A DNA stretch of 64,000 nucleotides from Cladopsammia gracilis (GCA_022457155.1 JAJGOT010000339.1:807501-871500), one strand, 5' to 3'. Positions 11,959 to 23,036 are shown, counted from the first letter of the stretch. A program made the numbers and translations. The notes: a model not told the origin generated them from the letters alone.

Positions 11959-12174
11959 TTGCAAAAGGAGGGGAACCCGTGCCCCTCTGCTAACAACTTC
12001 TCTGTACAGCATTGGGGGATCTGTTCTCATCAGTGCCCCACTTTTTCAAGACCAAAAGCCAGAATAGTCCTAAACTTCGACGACTAAGGAGAGCTTTTTT
12101 TTCACAAGATTTGGTGCCGTTTTTTCACCACAAGCAAGAAAGCGTCTGGTAACTATCTGTCTTCGCTTTGGTGA

Positions 12175-12958
12175 GTGCGTGCTTTTCAATTTTGTGGTTT
12201 TGGTTTTGGTCTCACGAGTTTTCTCGCCCTCGCGTTACGTGGAGATGGCCGCGAGTCCCGCACACCAGCCGTTCTTACTGTCCGCTTGATAGCGGAGGAA
12301 AACCTGGATCTTGACTCGCTCAGTATAGCGCAGTCGTTACCGAACTTTAAGGAAGAAATCGTTGGGATTGTACCCCTCTACGGAGGAAAGTGCTTCGACA
12401 TCAGCCTCCGATCTACAGAATCGGCCACGCGGTTCGCGGCATCGGTCTTTGACTGCGAAAGCCGCGTTATCCCTTTACGCCTTTTAGGGCAAAAAGCACT
12501 ACACGTGTCATGCTTCATTCCCGTTGAATTCCCCGATGAAAACCTGCTACAACTCGTGGAACAATACGGCGACCTCAAAGCTCGAGCAGTCCGCCGGCTT
12601 TGCTTCAAAGCCACGGGCTACAAGCACATCGAGAACAGCATCCGTGTCGTAGAATTCACACATTTACAAAAGGCAGTGTCACGCAAATAATAATAGTCAC
12701 TCAAGGGCTCGAGTTATTTTTTAAGTACACGGGCCAGCCAATACTATGCTACCGGTGCCAGTCTTCCGAGCTCGTTGTTAAAGACTCCCCGAAGGCGAAA
12801 CGACGCGAGGCGAACCGCGAGGCTCCAGCGCCCGGAGGTGGGGAGGGGGGGGGGGGGGGGGTGGACACCAGAGGCCCCCCGGCCCCCACTACAGCAACCA
12901 GCAACGACACTCCCCCTGTAACCACAATAGGCCATTTGCAGGATAGCGTCATTTGACT
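12175..12958 (+). pseudogene. Gag-like ORF1 of a retrotransposon, frameshifted
   Basis: The frame 12,175-12,690 (171 residues) and the overlapping frame to 12,956 together look like one ORF1-type nucleic-acid-binding protein. The first frame has the conserved-looking ARAVRRLCFKATGYKHI and FTHLQKAVSRK. It hits stops just after, and the second frame continues with FKYTGQPILCYRCQSSE. That last part is a decayed CCHC zinc knuckle: CX2C is kept, but His is Leu and the final Cys is Ser. The tail is Arg/Lys-rich, then Gly/Pro-rich over a poly-G run near 12,845. Family assignment (LINE ORF1 or similar) is inference; no reverse transcriptase follows. Confidence 0.6.
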
Positions 12959-13273
12959 ACAACTACCAGAACTCATTTCGTTTTTCCTTTCTTATTTAAA
13001 TTTTGTAATCCCAGTGAGGTTTAAACAACAAAGGCCCTAATTTGCACTACAAAATAAAAAATGAACCTCCCTGCGACCCTTCTTATGACTTTTACAAAAA
13101 AAAGAAATAGTTATTGTTGAAACTGCATGTCTTAAAGTATTTAACAAGTAATGAAGAATTAAATTTCAACTTGCATTCGCCTTTCATGTTCTCAGATAAA
13201 GCATTTTCTACTTCACCCTATACTAGTTACTGAGCGTGAAGGGTCCATAACCCGGGATCACAAATCCCATTTC

Positions 13274-13285
13274 CCACACACACAC

Positions 13286-13335
<50 letters not shown>
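13274..13335. repeat. (CA)n microsatellite
   Basis: Around 28 CA units with one interruption near the start. Confidence 0.95.
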
Positions 13336-13336
<1 letters not shown>

Positions 13337-13505
13337 TCATGACCAGCAAAGCCGCGTAATCAACTGGCTCGAACTCACGTAAGCGTGCAAACATTAACTT
13401 TAAAATACATTGATTACCGTTACTCCTTTTTTTTTACATTGCCTTATATAACTTATGGTATCAGTCGTAAAAAGTTCGTACGGGTCACAATAAGTCAATA
13501 TTCAT

Positions 13506-13947
13506 CCCGGGGGGGGGGGGGGGGGTACTCAGCAAAGTTTCGTACGGGGATGCTCCGCCCCGAGGTTCAAACCCTTACCCTTTCATATACCGATTTTGAC
13601 AGAAAAGGTACCCCTTTCATATACCTTTCATTGAAAATGGTACCCCTTTCATATACCTTTCAATAAAAATGGTACCCCTTTGAGAGCCTTTAGGTGTGTC
13701 TGTTTGAGATATTTTGAAAGGCCATTTTTATAATAGTTAAATGGCAGTTTTCCCTACCTTTTTTATGCTTCAACGGCGTGGCTTCGCTTCCCTTTCCTAT
13801 TCTTCGTAAAATCCCTACCCTTTCATATACTTCAACTCGTGAAATCCCGACCCTTTCATATACCTCTAGCCTCAAAAAGGTACCCCTTTCGGGCGGAGCA
13901 TCCCCGTATAGCCCATTATAGGGAGTACCCCCCCCCCCCCCCCCGGG
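13506..13947. mobile_element. hAT-like MITE with 8 bp target duplication
   Basis: Ends are CCCGGG followed by a long G run at 13,506 and a long C run followed by CCCGGG at 13,947. ATATTCAT directly flanks both sides (13,498-13,505 and 13,948-13,955), an 8 bp duplication as made by hAT transposases. Inside, GGGATGCTCCGCCC is mirrored by GGGCGGAGCATCCC, and GGTACCCCTTTCATATACC recurs several times. It is 442 bases with no transposase. Confidence 0.8.
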
Positions 13948-14035
13948 ATATTCATTCCAATGTACGAAAACAAATTCAAAACTGTAACTGCAACACGAAC
14001 GTAACTCACGGTGTTTACCGTATACACGGTACCTC

Positions 14036-14280
14036 ACCCCTAGAAATATATTTTCAGAATTAACTCTATGTACATTGAATAGTTGAATGGTAAAATATTT
14101 CTTGTTTTCAACCGGTCGCGTTTGTGAGTTTATTTTTAGAGATTTGAATTTACAAAATGGTAATTAGATGACGCCAACCCGGGACTTTGCCATTATTTCT
14201 ACGCCAATTTACAATGCGCAGTTTACAGCTTTAGGATAATAATTTGATAAATACTAAAAAATAAACTGTGGAAAAACGTA
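14036..14280 (+). repeat. Repeat shared with 23,505-23,780
   Basis: The first half (CTCTATGTACATTGAATAG ... GAGATTTGAATTTACA) matches 23,505-23,615 in direct orientation. The second half (TTAGATGACGCCAACCCGGG ... TAAACTGTGG) matches 23,690-23,780 in inverted orientation. One of the two copies has therefore had an internal inversion. Confidence 0.7.
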
Positions 14281-14460
14281 AGAATTCACTAGCATCCGTG
14301 AGATTTTCAAAACAGATCACTACATCTGTACAAGCCATTGTCGGGATGCAATCCCGAACGCCATTATGAAACAACGGATCAGGAGGTTCTTCAAGCTACA
14401 AGAAACACTACTCAAAAACAGAATAAAACAAGGAGCTAAAACATAAACTGCAAGAAGTCA

Positions 14461-14772
14461 TTATTCCAGTAGAGATACGGCAGCTTCAGACTTTGATCTT
14501 AGACACTTACATCCGTGATAAAGATCCACTTTCTCACAAGTCTTGCACACCGCAGACTTAGACACTAAATCACCGGCTGAGAAATTGACTGATCCAAGCA
14601 TATTCATAAAAATTAACAAAAACTGCAGCCGATCACTACTTATCTTGCAACAAAAGTTAGCCAAAGACGCCCCAACATATGCCAAGAGAGCTAGCATAAC
14701 GAAGGCATAGAGAAACAATAATTCTATAAATGGCAGTGAGTGTGCACAGCATGTAAACTGACCTCCTGTCAT
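14461..14772 (-). CDS. Unrecognised 103-residue reading frame
   Basis: The frame has a hydrophobic stretch at about residues 15-40 that could span a membrane, followed by a Cys-containing segment (CKTCEKVDLYHGCKCL). No family is recognised and no flanking exons were found. It lies in an intron of the lectin gene. It could be a chance frame; the cysteine pattern is the only reason it is listed. Confidence 0.15.
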   Translation of the reverse strand: MTGGQFTCCAHSLPFIELLFLYAFVMLALLAYVGASLANFCCKISSDRLQFLLIFMNMLGSVNFSAGDLVSKSAVCKTCEKVDLYHGCKCLRSKSEAAVSLLE

Positions 14773-15102
14773 TAAAGAGATTTATATCCCAAAGATCAAA
14801 GAGTCATACAATACATCGAGCATTTGTCAAAGCTATTCTAGAGGTTTCTTTATACATTTTGCAACTAGCGGGAGTCGTGTTTGGCCTGTCACTTTTATAA
14901 TACTGATATTCTCAAATTAATATATGTATCGTATGTTTAATAGATAAAATACTACATGTAAATAAAGCCAAATTTAAAAAACGTGAAAAGTATGAAAAGT
15001 ATGATTTTCTAGTACTTAGGAAACAAAACTCTTTCACCCCTGACGAAGTTAACTTTAAATATATATAACCAGTTATTCAGATTCCCGTTTTGGCGATTAT
15101 AA

Positions 15103-15250
15103 ATAACACAGGAATGAATGATCGTGCCAGTGGAACACTCAAAAAGGTCTTTAATATCTGAATACACATGCATTCCAAAGATATCCATAACGGAAACTAG
15201 TGTAGTAATTAACCCTTTTAACATATCTATGATTAAAACACTCAATTACA
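15103..15250. repeat. Direct repeat flanking LINE and DIRS remnants, left copy
   Basis: About 145 bases (from AACACAGGAATGAATGATCG to CTATGATTAAAACACTCAA) recur almost unchanged at 17,557-17,697, with a few indels. The pair brackets a LINE fragment and a DIRS-type remnant. Confidence 0.85.
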
Positions 15251-15870
15251 AATCAAATCAAAAGTTTATTAGCATTCCCATTTACATACATGGTATTGCC
15301 TATTACACTAACAGATTAAACTAGAATATAGTGATTGCAGTCTTTGCTAACAGAGTGTTTAGTCTCTCTGAAGCTTCATATATAAAGTGACCCACCTGTG
15401 TCAACATTGTTAAAAAAGAAATTAATTCTATATGTATTTTGAAGGTTCAAAAAACTTTTACAATGTAGTGAATTTCTTAGGTCAGAATATGAAACACAGT
15501 CGAAAAAGAAATGAATTTCTTCTTCAACGTCATTTGGTAAGCAGCATTCGCAGTGCCTCAAATCTCTTGGAATTTTTGGTTTTGCATGTCTACCTGTTTC
15601 AACACGTAGAACTTCCTGTGTCATTTGTGAATTTAGAATAAAAATTAAGCTTGATGTTTAGTTGAACAAGCTTCATCTGATGTACCTTAGATTCTGATTC
15701 TATATTATTAATAATTCTATTTAAGAAAATTTTCATGGATTTCTGACTATTTTCCACGAAAAGAGAATTTGTATCTGATATACCTTGGAAGGTTTCTAAA
15801 ATTTTGTTTATTGAGGTCATAAAACTCGGATTGTCATGCAATGCAAGGGTATTTGATATGGATAGACACT
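15246..15870 (-). pseudogene. LINE 3' fragment with zf-RVT domain
   Basis: Minus-strand frames 15,841-15,599 and 15,624-15,376 carry the end of a non-LTR retrotransposon protein. RVETGRHAKPKIPRDLRHCE, CCLPNDVEEEIHFFFDC and SYSDLR fit the zinc-binding region after reverse transcriptase (CX2C...HX4C type). The two frames overlap, so a frameshift separates them. The element ends in an ATTTGATTTG-type tail at about 15,246. It is strongly 5' truncated. Confidence 0.7.
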
Positions 15871-16015
15871 GTTTTGCAATTACTACTACAAACAGACTCA
15901 GTAGATGGGGTTAAACGGATGTTTATTTAAAATTGATACTGCACAAGAGACAACACCCTAGACCGCCAAACCCAAAGGGGAAAAAAGAATGAAATAAGGG
16001 TTTGAGAAGAAGAAG

Positions 16016-16826
16016 TTACGATGTGGGAGAAAGTCTGGTTGTGATAGAATGGAGAATTTTAAACTTATTTTCGTTGGAAAGAGTGAGATAGACTAAATAT
16101 GCGTCACTCTTCCAATCGCCATGCGATTTAATAAAAGCTGTAGGCGCTCGATTACAAAAAGCAAATGTAGCGCCCCCGCGACGAAAACTGTGCGAGGAAT
16201 ACTGTGCGGGATTAAACCCAATGGCTGAAAGTGACTTCTTAATAAAAGCGTTATACTGGTGAGCCAAGATAGGCTTGTTCGATCCCCGAGATTGACAAAC
16301 GAATAATGGTGGAGGGTGACAATTGTACACTAGCTAAATACTGCCTAAGCGCGGTGACAGGACAAAGGGGCAAACCGGGAATAAACGGCAAGGGAATTTC
16401 TAAAACCCGCTCCCGAAACTGGAGTGTCTCCGTGCGCGTGATGCGCAACAAAACCCCTTGCGGTGTGAAAGTAACGCTAGATAGCGTCAAAAAATACGCC
16501 TAGGAATCGCCAATTTCAGACAACTTATACGGTACTAAATTAGAGATACGTAAAAAAGAAAATAAGGCTACTAAAAATAAAGCACGCATGCAGACGTGCA
16601 AATGATTATCTAAATCGAAAATACGGGACAATTGTAAAAGGATCTCAACAGTGATCGGTTTTTTTCGTGCGACACAATCACCCAAGATCCGACGCACCGC
16701 TCGTTTAGCAAGATAAACGTCATAATCGTGAAGAAAGGCAAAACTGGCACCACACGAGCGATTAATATGTGAAATAATGCTCAAATAATTAACGATCGAA
16801 CGGTATGACGTTAAAGAACGTGACAA
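16016..16826 (-). pseudogene. Tyrosine recombinase of DIRS-type element (frameshifted)
   Basis: Three overlapping minus frames form one recombinase. The first (16,826-16,500) has FLRISNLVPY with the first catalytic Arg. The second (16,490-16,251) covers LPFIPGLPLCPVTALRQYL. The third (16,330-16,016) has HSFRRGGATFAF (HxxR), SHGDWKSDAYLVYL with the His/Trp box and the nucleophile Tyr. All core residues remain visible, but frameshifts near 16,495 and 16,300 break the gene. Confidence 0.75.
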
Positions 16827-17089
16827 AAAAAACTAAATAAAGCAAATAAACGGATTTGGAAACTGGAAAAGGTAAGAAATCGAAATATTGGCAAAACAAT
16901 AAATATGTTCGCATATAGCATCTCATAGAGCGCTTTGTGTAGTCGCAAAAAGCATGGACCTGAATAGTTCCTAAATACTGCTAGCGCTGCAAAGCGTCGA
17001 TGTGATCTGCGAGATTAAATTGAAAAACAGAAAGAAAAAAAAATCAATAAACTTAATAAGGATTTATGAAAATAAATGGAAGTAGCTAC

Positions 17090-17520
17090 TTAATATACAT
17101 TAAAAACGAACTTAGAGTCGCTAGGAAATACTTGGGTAATGTTCAAGGTAGCTACGGCATGCTGCACATATTCTGAGTTTGAGGAGTCTAAGTGAGAACG
17201 ACTCAACGCATCCGCTAAAACGTTAGACTTCCCGCTAATGTAACGCGCAGATAAACGGATATTGTTAAGAGACAGCAACAACCAAAGTTCACGTAGACAA
17301 TGCTGCATGAAGGCGTTCGTTGAACGTTGATTGTTCAGTGCGTATACGCTGACCTGATTGTAAGCAGTTCGAGCTGGTTAATGTTCAAATGTTGACTAGC
17401 AATAAAAGGAGGAAATCTGGCATGGAGGAATTCCCCAAAACACACTGCACCACAAGCATCAAGACAAGCATCACATGCCAACAGTTCTGGATCGGACACA
17501 GTAATGGCGGTCGGAATCAC
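17090..17520 (-). pseudogene. RNase H-like segment of DIRS-type element
   Basis: The frame 17,520-17,335 has DACLDACGAVCFGEF and HLNINQLELL. The frame 17,308-17,090 has ARYISGKSNVLADALSR. These match the retroelement RNase H order: the first Asp with its Gly-rich strand, the N-E-L helix, and the final SNxxADALSR motif. A frame change lies between them near 17,320. Confidence 0.75.
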
Positions 17521-17556
17521 TGAGACACCATTGTAGTGTTGCTCTTGCTTTCACAA

Positions 17557-17700
17557 AGGATAACACAGGAATGAATGATCGTGACAGTGGAACACTCAAA
17601 AAGGTCTTATCTGAATACATGCATTCCAAAGATATCCATAACGGAAACTAGTGTAGTAATTAACCCTTTTAACATATCTATGATAAAAACACTCAACTGC
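17557..17700. repeat. Direct repeat flanking LINE and DIRS remnants, right copy
   Basis: Near-identical to 15,103-15,250, with small deletions such as GTCTTATCTGAATACATG in place of a longer version in the left copy. Too long to be an ordinary target duplication. Confidence 0.85.
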
Positions 17701-19370
17701 ATCACCTTCCTGACTCTTCAACGAACCACATACAAACACGAATAAAAAGTCAGCAAAGATTGTTTGTGAAGCAAAGTAACAGGTGAAGTTAAATCGAATT
17801 TAAGAACTATACTAACTTACCGTTTCCTAAACACAGATTTTAAAAGCCCGTAATCGTCACACTCGTCGGACTCCATCCTCAAACACGTGCAGACTGCACA
17901 ATCGGTCAAACCTAGGGGAGGGGCTCGAAACGCAACATTCATATATTTTCCAACTAGGGTTGAGTGAGGCATGAAGTGGAACTTGAAGACAGTTTGGACA
18001 ATAAAGTTACTGTTTCGTGTTTTTGTTTCGTGCCATTTTAAAGTTATTTCTGCTTTTCTTTCTTTGTTTTTTTTTTGTAAAAATCGTAAGGAATTATTTT
18101 TCTGTTGTTTTTTTCATCCGCATTTTATCATCCGCATTTTGTTATCCGCATTTTATTATCCGCCGTCCGCCGTCCGCCATCCGCCATCCGCCATCTGCCG
18201 CCATCCGGTCCGCGTTTTACAGAACGGTGAACTCTCATAACTCATAATTCTCATAACAGTGAACTCCGAGACGACCGGCACAACAGTCATTTGTATTCCT
18301 GATTCAACTCCAGACACGTCCTCAAACGAACCAGAGACTGTTATCATAATACTGATACGTTTTTACAACAACGTACAATAATTCACTCACTAGTTTTCTC
18401 GTTGTTTATGTTCATATTGGCGCCAGAACAGCAACCATAACTATGGGAACTATACAAACCTCCGGTCAGGAAGTAAAATTGCAGTTTAATACCGATGCCT
18501 TGGATTTTATTTATACTTGCCCAGAAATCCGCAAGCATTTCCTTCCAGCAAATTTTAGCTGTCTCCGCGACCCGCAAAAATATCCTCCCGCAAAACAAAT
18601 TCAGTCGCACAATCCGCATAATATCCTTGTGCACGGTAGCTAAATAAACAAAACTATGACGTCGTTCCCATACTATTGCATAATCAAACCGTAATAGCAA
18701 TGAATCAAAATAGAACAAACACAATTTTGCTCTGCCATATCGCTCATATTAAAACACAAACTTTCCCGTCCCATTTAACTTTCTTAAAACGTCTCCATTC
18801 GTAAAAATACACCGTGAAATTCTCAAACTGCGTTTGCCAAAAAAAAAAAACGCAATGCAGCTTTAATGGCTTTACGACAAATGATTGAAACTGATAGGTA
18901 ACGTGAGATATCGAAACTTAAGAAGAACTTAATACCTTTGCGGTAACGTAATGTAAGATATGACAAGTTCGTCACAAGTTTTGACATCCCGATACCCAAG
19001 GGAAATTAACAATAGGTCCGGGGGCGCTCCCCAAAAATTTTAGGAGCAGTATGTGATGCCCTTCTTGAAATCCTAACCGGTTTAACCAACCATATCCTCG
19101 ATGCCCTAATATAGCTTCTATAAAGAAGAAACAACTAACCCCCCCGGACAAAAGTCCACAAAAATTTGTTAACAACTTTTGTCCCCATATTCTAGTGACT
19201 CTTATATCTCGTTATGCGCGCATGCGCTTTAACGAGATAAAAAATGAAGTGATAAAAAAGTACGACAACATCCGTTTAGTAAGAAAATTTAAAGTGCTAG
19301 AGATCTTTCACCTTAACAGTCGGTTTTGGAATGACACAACAACCGATAAGGATTTGTTAATATCAAGTGC
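17701..19370. other. Intron sequence with a CCGCCATCCG simple repeat
   Basis: At 18,113-18,206 short units ATCCGCATTTT and CCGTCCGCCATCCGC are repeated. The remainder has only short frames without recognisable domains. No exon of the lectin gene was found here. Confidence 0.45.
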
Positions 19371-19379
19371 TCTCCACTC

Positions 19380-19413
19380 CCCCCTCCCCCCAACCCCCCC
19401 CCCCCCCCCCCCC
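19380..19413. repeat. Poly-C tract
   Basis: C-rich run (C4-C5 blocks then about 18 C) just upstream, on the gene strand, of nothing coding. On the minus strand it is a long G run. Confidence 0.8.
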
Positions 19414-19589
19414 CCGTCACACCATCTTACATATATTTATTAAAACACTCTTTACTGGTTTTCATCACATCAGCATATTCGAAATGCTATTTTTTATCTG
19501 TTTTGAGTAAGCTTTCCATTAGTTGGGATGTTTAACTTTATCTACTGTAAGAAAGAACTTTTTTAAAGTAACAAATGAGGATATCATAC

Positions 19590-19760
19590 CTCTTCGTGCA
19601 GAATAAACTTCTACTTCACACAGCGTGAGTGAAACTGGAGTGCTTTTAGTAATTCGTATTGTCACATATCTTCCGTGCAAACTGGGGCGACAGAAGAATG
19701 ATGCTCCTTTTCCTTCAGGAACACGGTAGCCACCATCACCACACTTAGGATTTGTTATGC
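19590..19760 (-). CDS. Exon: C-terminal half of FTP (fucolectin) domain 2
   Basis: Donor GTATGA follows at 19,589. The acceptor is less clear. The AG at 19,762-19,761 gives a 171-base exon that keeps phase 1 to phase 1, as in the paralogous exon at 21,224. The translation contains TNPKCGDGGYRVPEGKGA, FFCRPSLHGRYVTIRI and SLTLCEVEVYSARR. HGRYVTI and LTLCEVEVY are hallmarks of the F-type lectin/FTP fold. Upstream residues NSSNGG also look FTP-like, so the original acceptor may have been a little further upstream and lost. Confidence 0.75.
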
Positions 19761-20283
19761 CTCCATTACTTGAATTAGTACCGAAAAGAAAAACAAATAC
19801 TGAGACCAAAGGCTACTTTTTCGAGTTTTAGAGTTTTTTCATCTCAAATATATTTTCTTGACCTTTACGTATTTTTCCGTTTGTTATGGGGAATAAGGAT
19901 ATAACTAAAGTCGCGTATTATTTAAATCCCCAAAATCGTCAAACAAGCAGTGAAATAACTTAAACAAGATGGCAGGTATAGCGTCGACAATACAGGACAT
20001 TGTTATATAGCTGGAGTTCATTGTCAATACAACGCGCGTGTTGATTGGTTGATTCATCGTCACATGACATCTAACAAACAAACTGTTTCCCGCCAATTGT
20101 GCTAAGCGGGCAACATTTGCGAAAGCGGGCAACAATTTTGACGTCAGAGGGTAACATTGCACTATTGCCCGCTAGCGCACGTGATCAGACCGTGATCAGA
20201 CCGTGACAAAAGGTGGCATGAGTGCTCGGCGCGTTTTTCAAACTGTCTTGTGTTGTGTTTTTTTTTGTTGCTATATAACAAAT

Positions 20284-20422
20284 CACTTAATGACTGATCC
20301 CTCGGGAAACAGTGAATTTTGTTTCCCTCGAATCTCGATGTTTCCCTCGACTTCGTCTCGGGAAACATCGAGATTCTCGGGAAACAAAATTCACTGTTTC
20401 CCTCGGGACCAGTCATTAAGTG
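20284..20422. repeat. Near-perfect hairpin repeat, about 65-base arms
   Basis: CACTTAATGACTG at the left is mirrored by CAGTCATTAAGTG at the right. Between them, GGGAAACAGTGAATTTTG and CAAAATTCACTGTTTCCC pair, followed by ATCTCGATGTTTCCC and GGGAAACATCGAGAT around the loop TCGACTTCGTC. It is most likely a MITE. Open frames here on both strands mirror each other. Confidence 0.85.
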
Positions 20423-20538
20423 TTTAATGTTGATCATCTCTCATTCCTTGAAGTTTAAAAGATTCTGCTGGCTATACTTATTTCTTATTTACTTTGTGTA
20501 ACCTCGCAGAATAAATTTTATTCGAAATCTTAGCTTAC

Positions 20539-20782
20539 CCACTCTGATCTCAAATGGATTCAATCTTTCCTCACAGCAGTCTCCTCTGTTGACTATGTAA
20601 ACTTCAGTCACAGGCTCCACTTGACCCAGGTCCACTCCACCAAGGGTTAGTTTCTTCAAGTATGAATGTACATGATTTACCCCTCTGAATGTTTGTGTTG
20701 CTGTTTCCATCCACTGCTAAGCCACCATTATATTGACCAAAAGTGCTTACCTGCGCCGTGTTCTTGTTGTATGCCAGATTAT
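20539..20782 (-). pseudogene. Exon: N-terminal half of FTP domain 2, frameshifted
   Basis: Acceptor TTAAAG lies at 20,783 and donor GTAAGC at 20,538. The exon starts DNLAYNKNTAQVSTFGQYNG, AVDGNSN, then CTFILEETNPWW in one frame, and continues GVDLGQVEPVTEVYIVNRGD in another. The shift occurs at the PWW(R)VDLG motif near 20,627. The length is 244 bases, which is 1 modulo 3, while the other phase 1-1 exons are 0 modulo 3. A 2-base deletion explains both. RGDCCEER fits the RXDX4(R/K) part of the F-type lectin fucose motif. Either this allele is broken or the base calls are wrong. Confidence 0.8.
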
Positions 20783-21223
20783 CTTTAAGGGAATGGCGTA
20801 AATCATGATTTTCCTAAATATAGTTGCATATATGGAACCATTATACGTCTTTCCTCATTCACTTTTTTTTGCTGTTTATGGGAATGTCTACTAGAAAAGT
20901 GTGTGTCGCTGTTTCCATCAACTAGCTTGTTCAATGATGCACAAGATCCAAGATCCATAGGAAGCTCAGTATTACTGGCTCACAACCACAATACACTTTC
21001 TTTTATTGTCACTGTTTCAACAAATATTTCCGGAAAGGTAATGCGAAAACATTCGATAAATATAACTTGACATGTTATCATGACTATTTTGTATAGGTAA
21101 ACAAATTTTCTGTACATTAGTATCTAAATATATAGTAAGAAAAGGAAAAAGCTCGCCAACATTTCAGGTGAACTATAACAACCTTAAAGGTGGCTAGCTT
21201 AAAACTATGTTAAGTTACTTTAC

Positions 21224-21397
21224 CCCGCGAGTAAACTTCCACTTCGCATAACGAAAGAAACTGTTTCTTAGTGGTCATGATACCAAGATATTTTCCAGTC
21301 GTCAGTGGATTAGTATAACACGCAGCTGATGCTATAAACTGAATAAAACTGAATCGTCCGACAAACGCAGGATGTGTCATCACATTTCGGTCCGCAC
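21224..21397 (-). CDS. Exon: C-terminal half of FTP (fucolectin) domain 1
   Basis: Acceptor GGCAG at 21,398 and donor GTAAAG at 21,223 give a 174-base exon, phase 1 to phase 1. The translation runs GADRNVMTHPAFVGRFSF, then YTNPLTTGKYLGIM and FLSLCEVEVYSRG. GKYLGI and LSLCEVEVYS match the second half of the FTP fold. It joins in frame to the exon at 23,037-23,291. The first conserved Cys region is atypical, and the sugar-binding ability of this domain is doubtful because its partner exon lacks RXD. Confidence 0.85.
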
Positions 21398-22025
21398 CTG
21401 CCATAATAAAACAGACGACAAGTACTTCGTTTGAGACACTCAGTATTACTTGTTATAGTGCCGTTACCTACCATGATTATCATTCCACTGTTGTGTCACT
21501 TTACCACATAAAAAAGACCACGCAAAATATGCGAGAGTATGTAAAATCCGCGCCACACACAGACTGAGAATATACTCTAGCTCAAGTAATCGATACTGGT
21601 ACAACAGGTAAATACGTAGTGGGATAATCAAATTGCCTTTCACATATTATATTATCGACCATAGTTTTAAGCCTCATTCTGAATGCGTTACTTATTTTTG
21701 TAACACTTTCGAAAGCCAGCTGGTACTTTTTTCCACCCCTGAATACAGTGAACATTTGTTCATTTCTGCGGCCGTTGGCGGCCGCAAAATTGCGATTGGC
21801 TAATTCGCGCTTGGAGGTAAACATAGTAAATTCCCGCGTGAAGTCAGCCATGCGTAAAAGCGCGCGCTAGTTTCTATTTGTGACCGTATCGACTACCAGA
21901 AAATTGGTGGGCGTAATGCGAATAAAGCGATTCTTATAGCAGCGTTCCTTTCCTTCTCCCCATCTCCTCTTTCGTGCGCCTCCAACCCCCATCCCCGTTT
22001 TCGCCCGCCACGCAGGCGTATTTTT

Positions 22026-22462
22026 TCATGAGGCGGTGTTTCTCGCTTAACATTCCTTGAGGTGATTTGTTTACCGAGCGCGTTTTCCGAAATTAAGGCC
22101 CCGTCCACACGTATCCGGATATTTTTGAATCCGCAACTTTTTTGTTGCGGATTGGCCTTCCGTCCACACGTATCCGGCGAATTCGGGCAAATACGATTCG
22201 AATACGCTACGTGTGGACGCGAATATTTTCTAATCCGTAACAAAAAAGTTGCGGATTCAAAAATATCCGGATACGTGTGGACGGGGCCTAATTGCCGACA
22301 AGCTTAAGCGACCTGGCATGGTGGCTTAAATTTAATGAGATTCTATTGAAGTTCGTCGACTCACTTAACTTTAAACGAGTTGGACAAGCGACTGTTTTCA
22401 CGAGATTTCCGACTGTCACTCGCTCAGCGACTTGAAAAATCGCTCGTGAAAACACGGCCAGT
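22026..22462. mobile_element. GTTTTCACGAG-type MITE (split)
   Basis: The pieces 22,026-22,086 and 22,293-22,462 match, in order, the repeat at 55,018-55,191 (reverse orientation). Shared motifs are GAGGCGGTxTTTCTCGCTTAACATTCC, CCGACAAGCTTAAGCGACCTGG and CTCGTGAAAACACGGCC. The middle is occupied by another MITE. Confidence 0.7.
22087..22292. mobile_element. GGCCCCGTCCACACG palindromic MITE
   Basis: Arms of about 58 bases pair: GGCCCCGTCCACACGTATCC with its reverse complement, then GATATTTTTGAATCCGCAAC with its partner. AATT stands on both sides. The centre repeats CCGTCCACACGTATCCGG and TACGTGTGGACG. It sits inside the MITE at 22,026-22,462. Confidence 0.85.
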
Positions 22463-23036
22463 AATTGAAATGTAAACAAGCAGTCGACAAGTTCACGTTT
22501 TAACGCAAATTTATCTACTTTTTGCTATACGACGATTTCAGACACTTACCGGAAGACTTTTCAAATTTTATAAATATTTTGTTAAGCGTTGCCTCCGACT
22601 TAAGATAGAAATGATGGGTATTTTTACACTTTTTCTTATAGTTCAACTTACTATGTAGGCTCGGCGAACTTAAGAGGCTGGTAATAATTCACCGAGATAC
22701 CAGCAGTGCATGACCGTTACATTTGGAAAGTGATGAGCGGTGAAATTTCTCGCGCCTTGTAATGAATGATAGGGTTATGTTTTTTTTTTATCATTCATAA
22801 TAGTACTGACAGATTGCTGCTATCATTGGGGAATATGCAAACACGAGCGGGTGTGGAATCGTTACAGTCAGCAATTATATTTAATGACACAACGTATTAC
22901 TTTCCAATTCAAGACGATGAAGGGACACATGCAAATGCGTCAATCAGTTATGTGTGACCAGTAATGTGTCAAAAAGTAATATTATTTTTCTTTTATTTGT
23001 TTTTGAATGGAAACAGTTTACTGTAAGAGTACTTAC

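Larger units (their letters stand above)
15880..17555 (-). mobile_element. DIRS-type tyrosine-recombinase retrotransposon, truncated
   Basis: On the minus strand an RNase H-like segment (17,520-17,090) is followed by tyrosine recombinase (about 16,826-16,016). This order is typical of DIRS-group elements, which integrate through a tyrosine recombinase rather than a DDE integrase. The reverse transcriptase that should precede RNase H is missing, so the element is 5' truncated at about 17,550. Confidence 0.75.
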
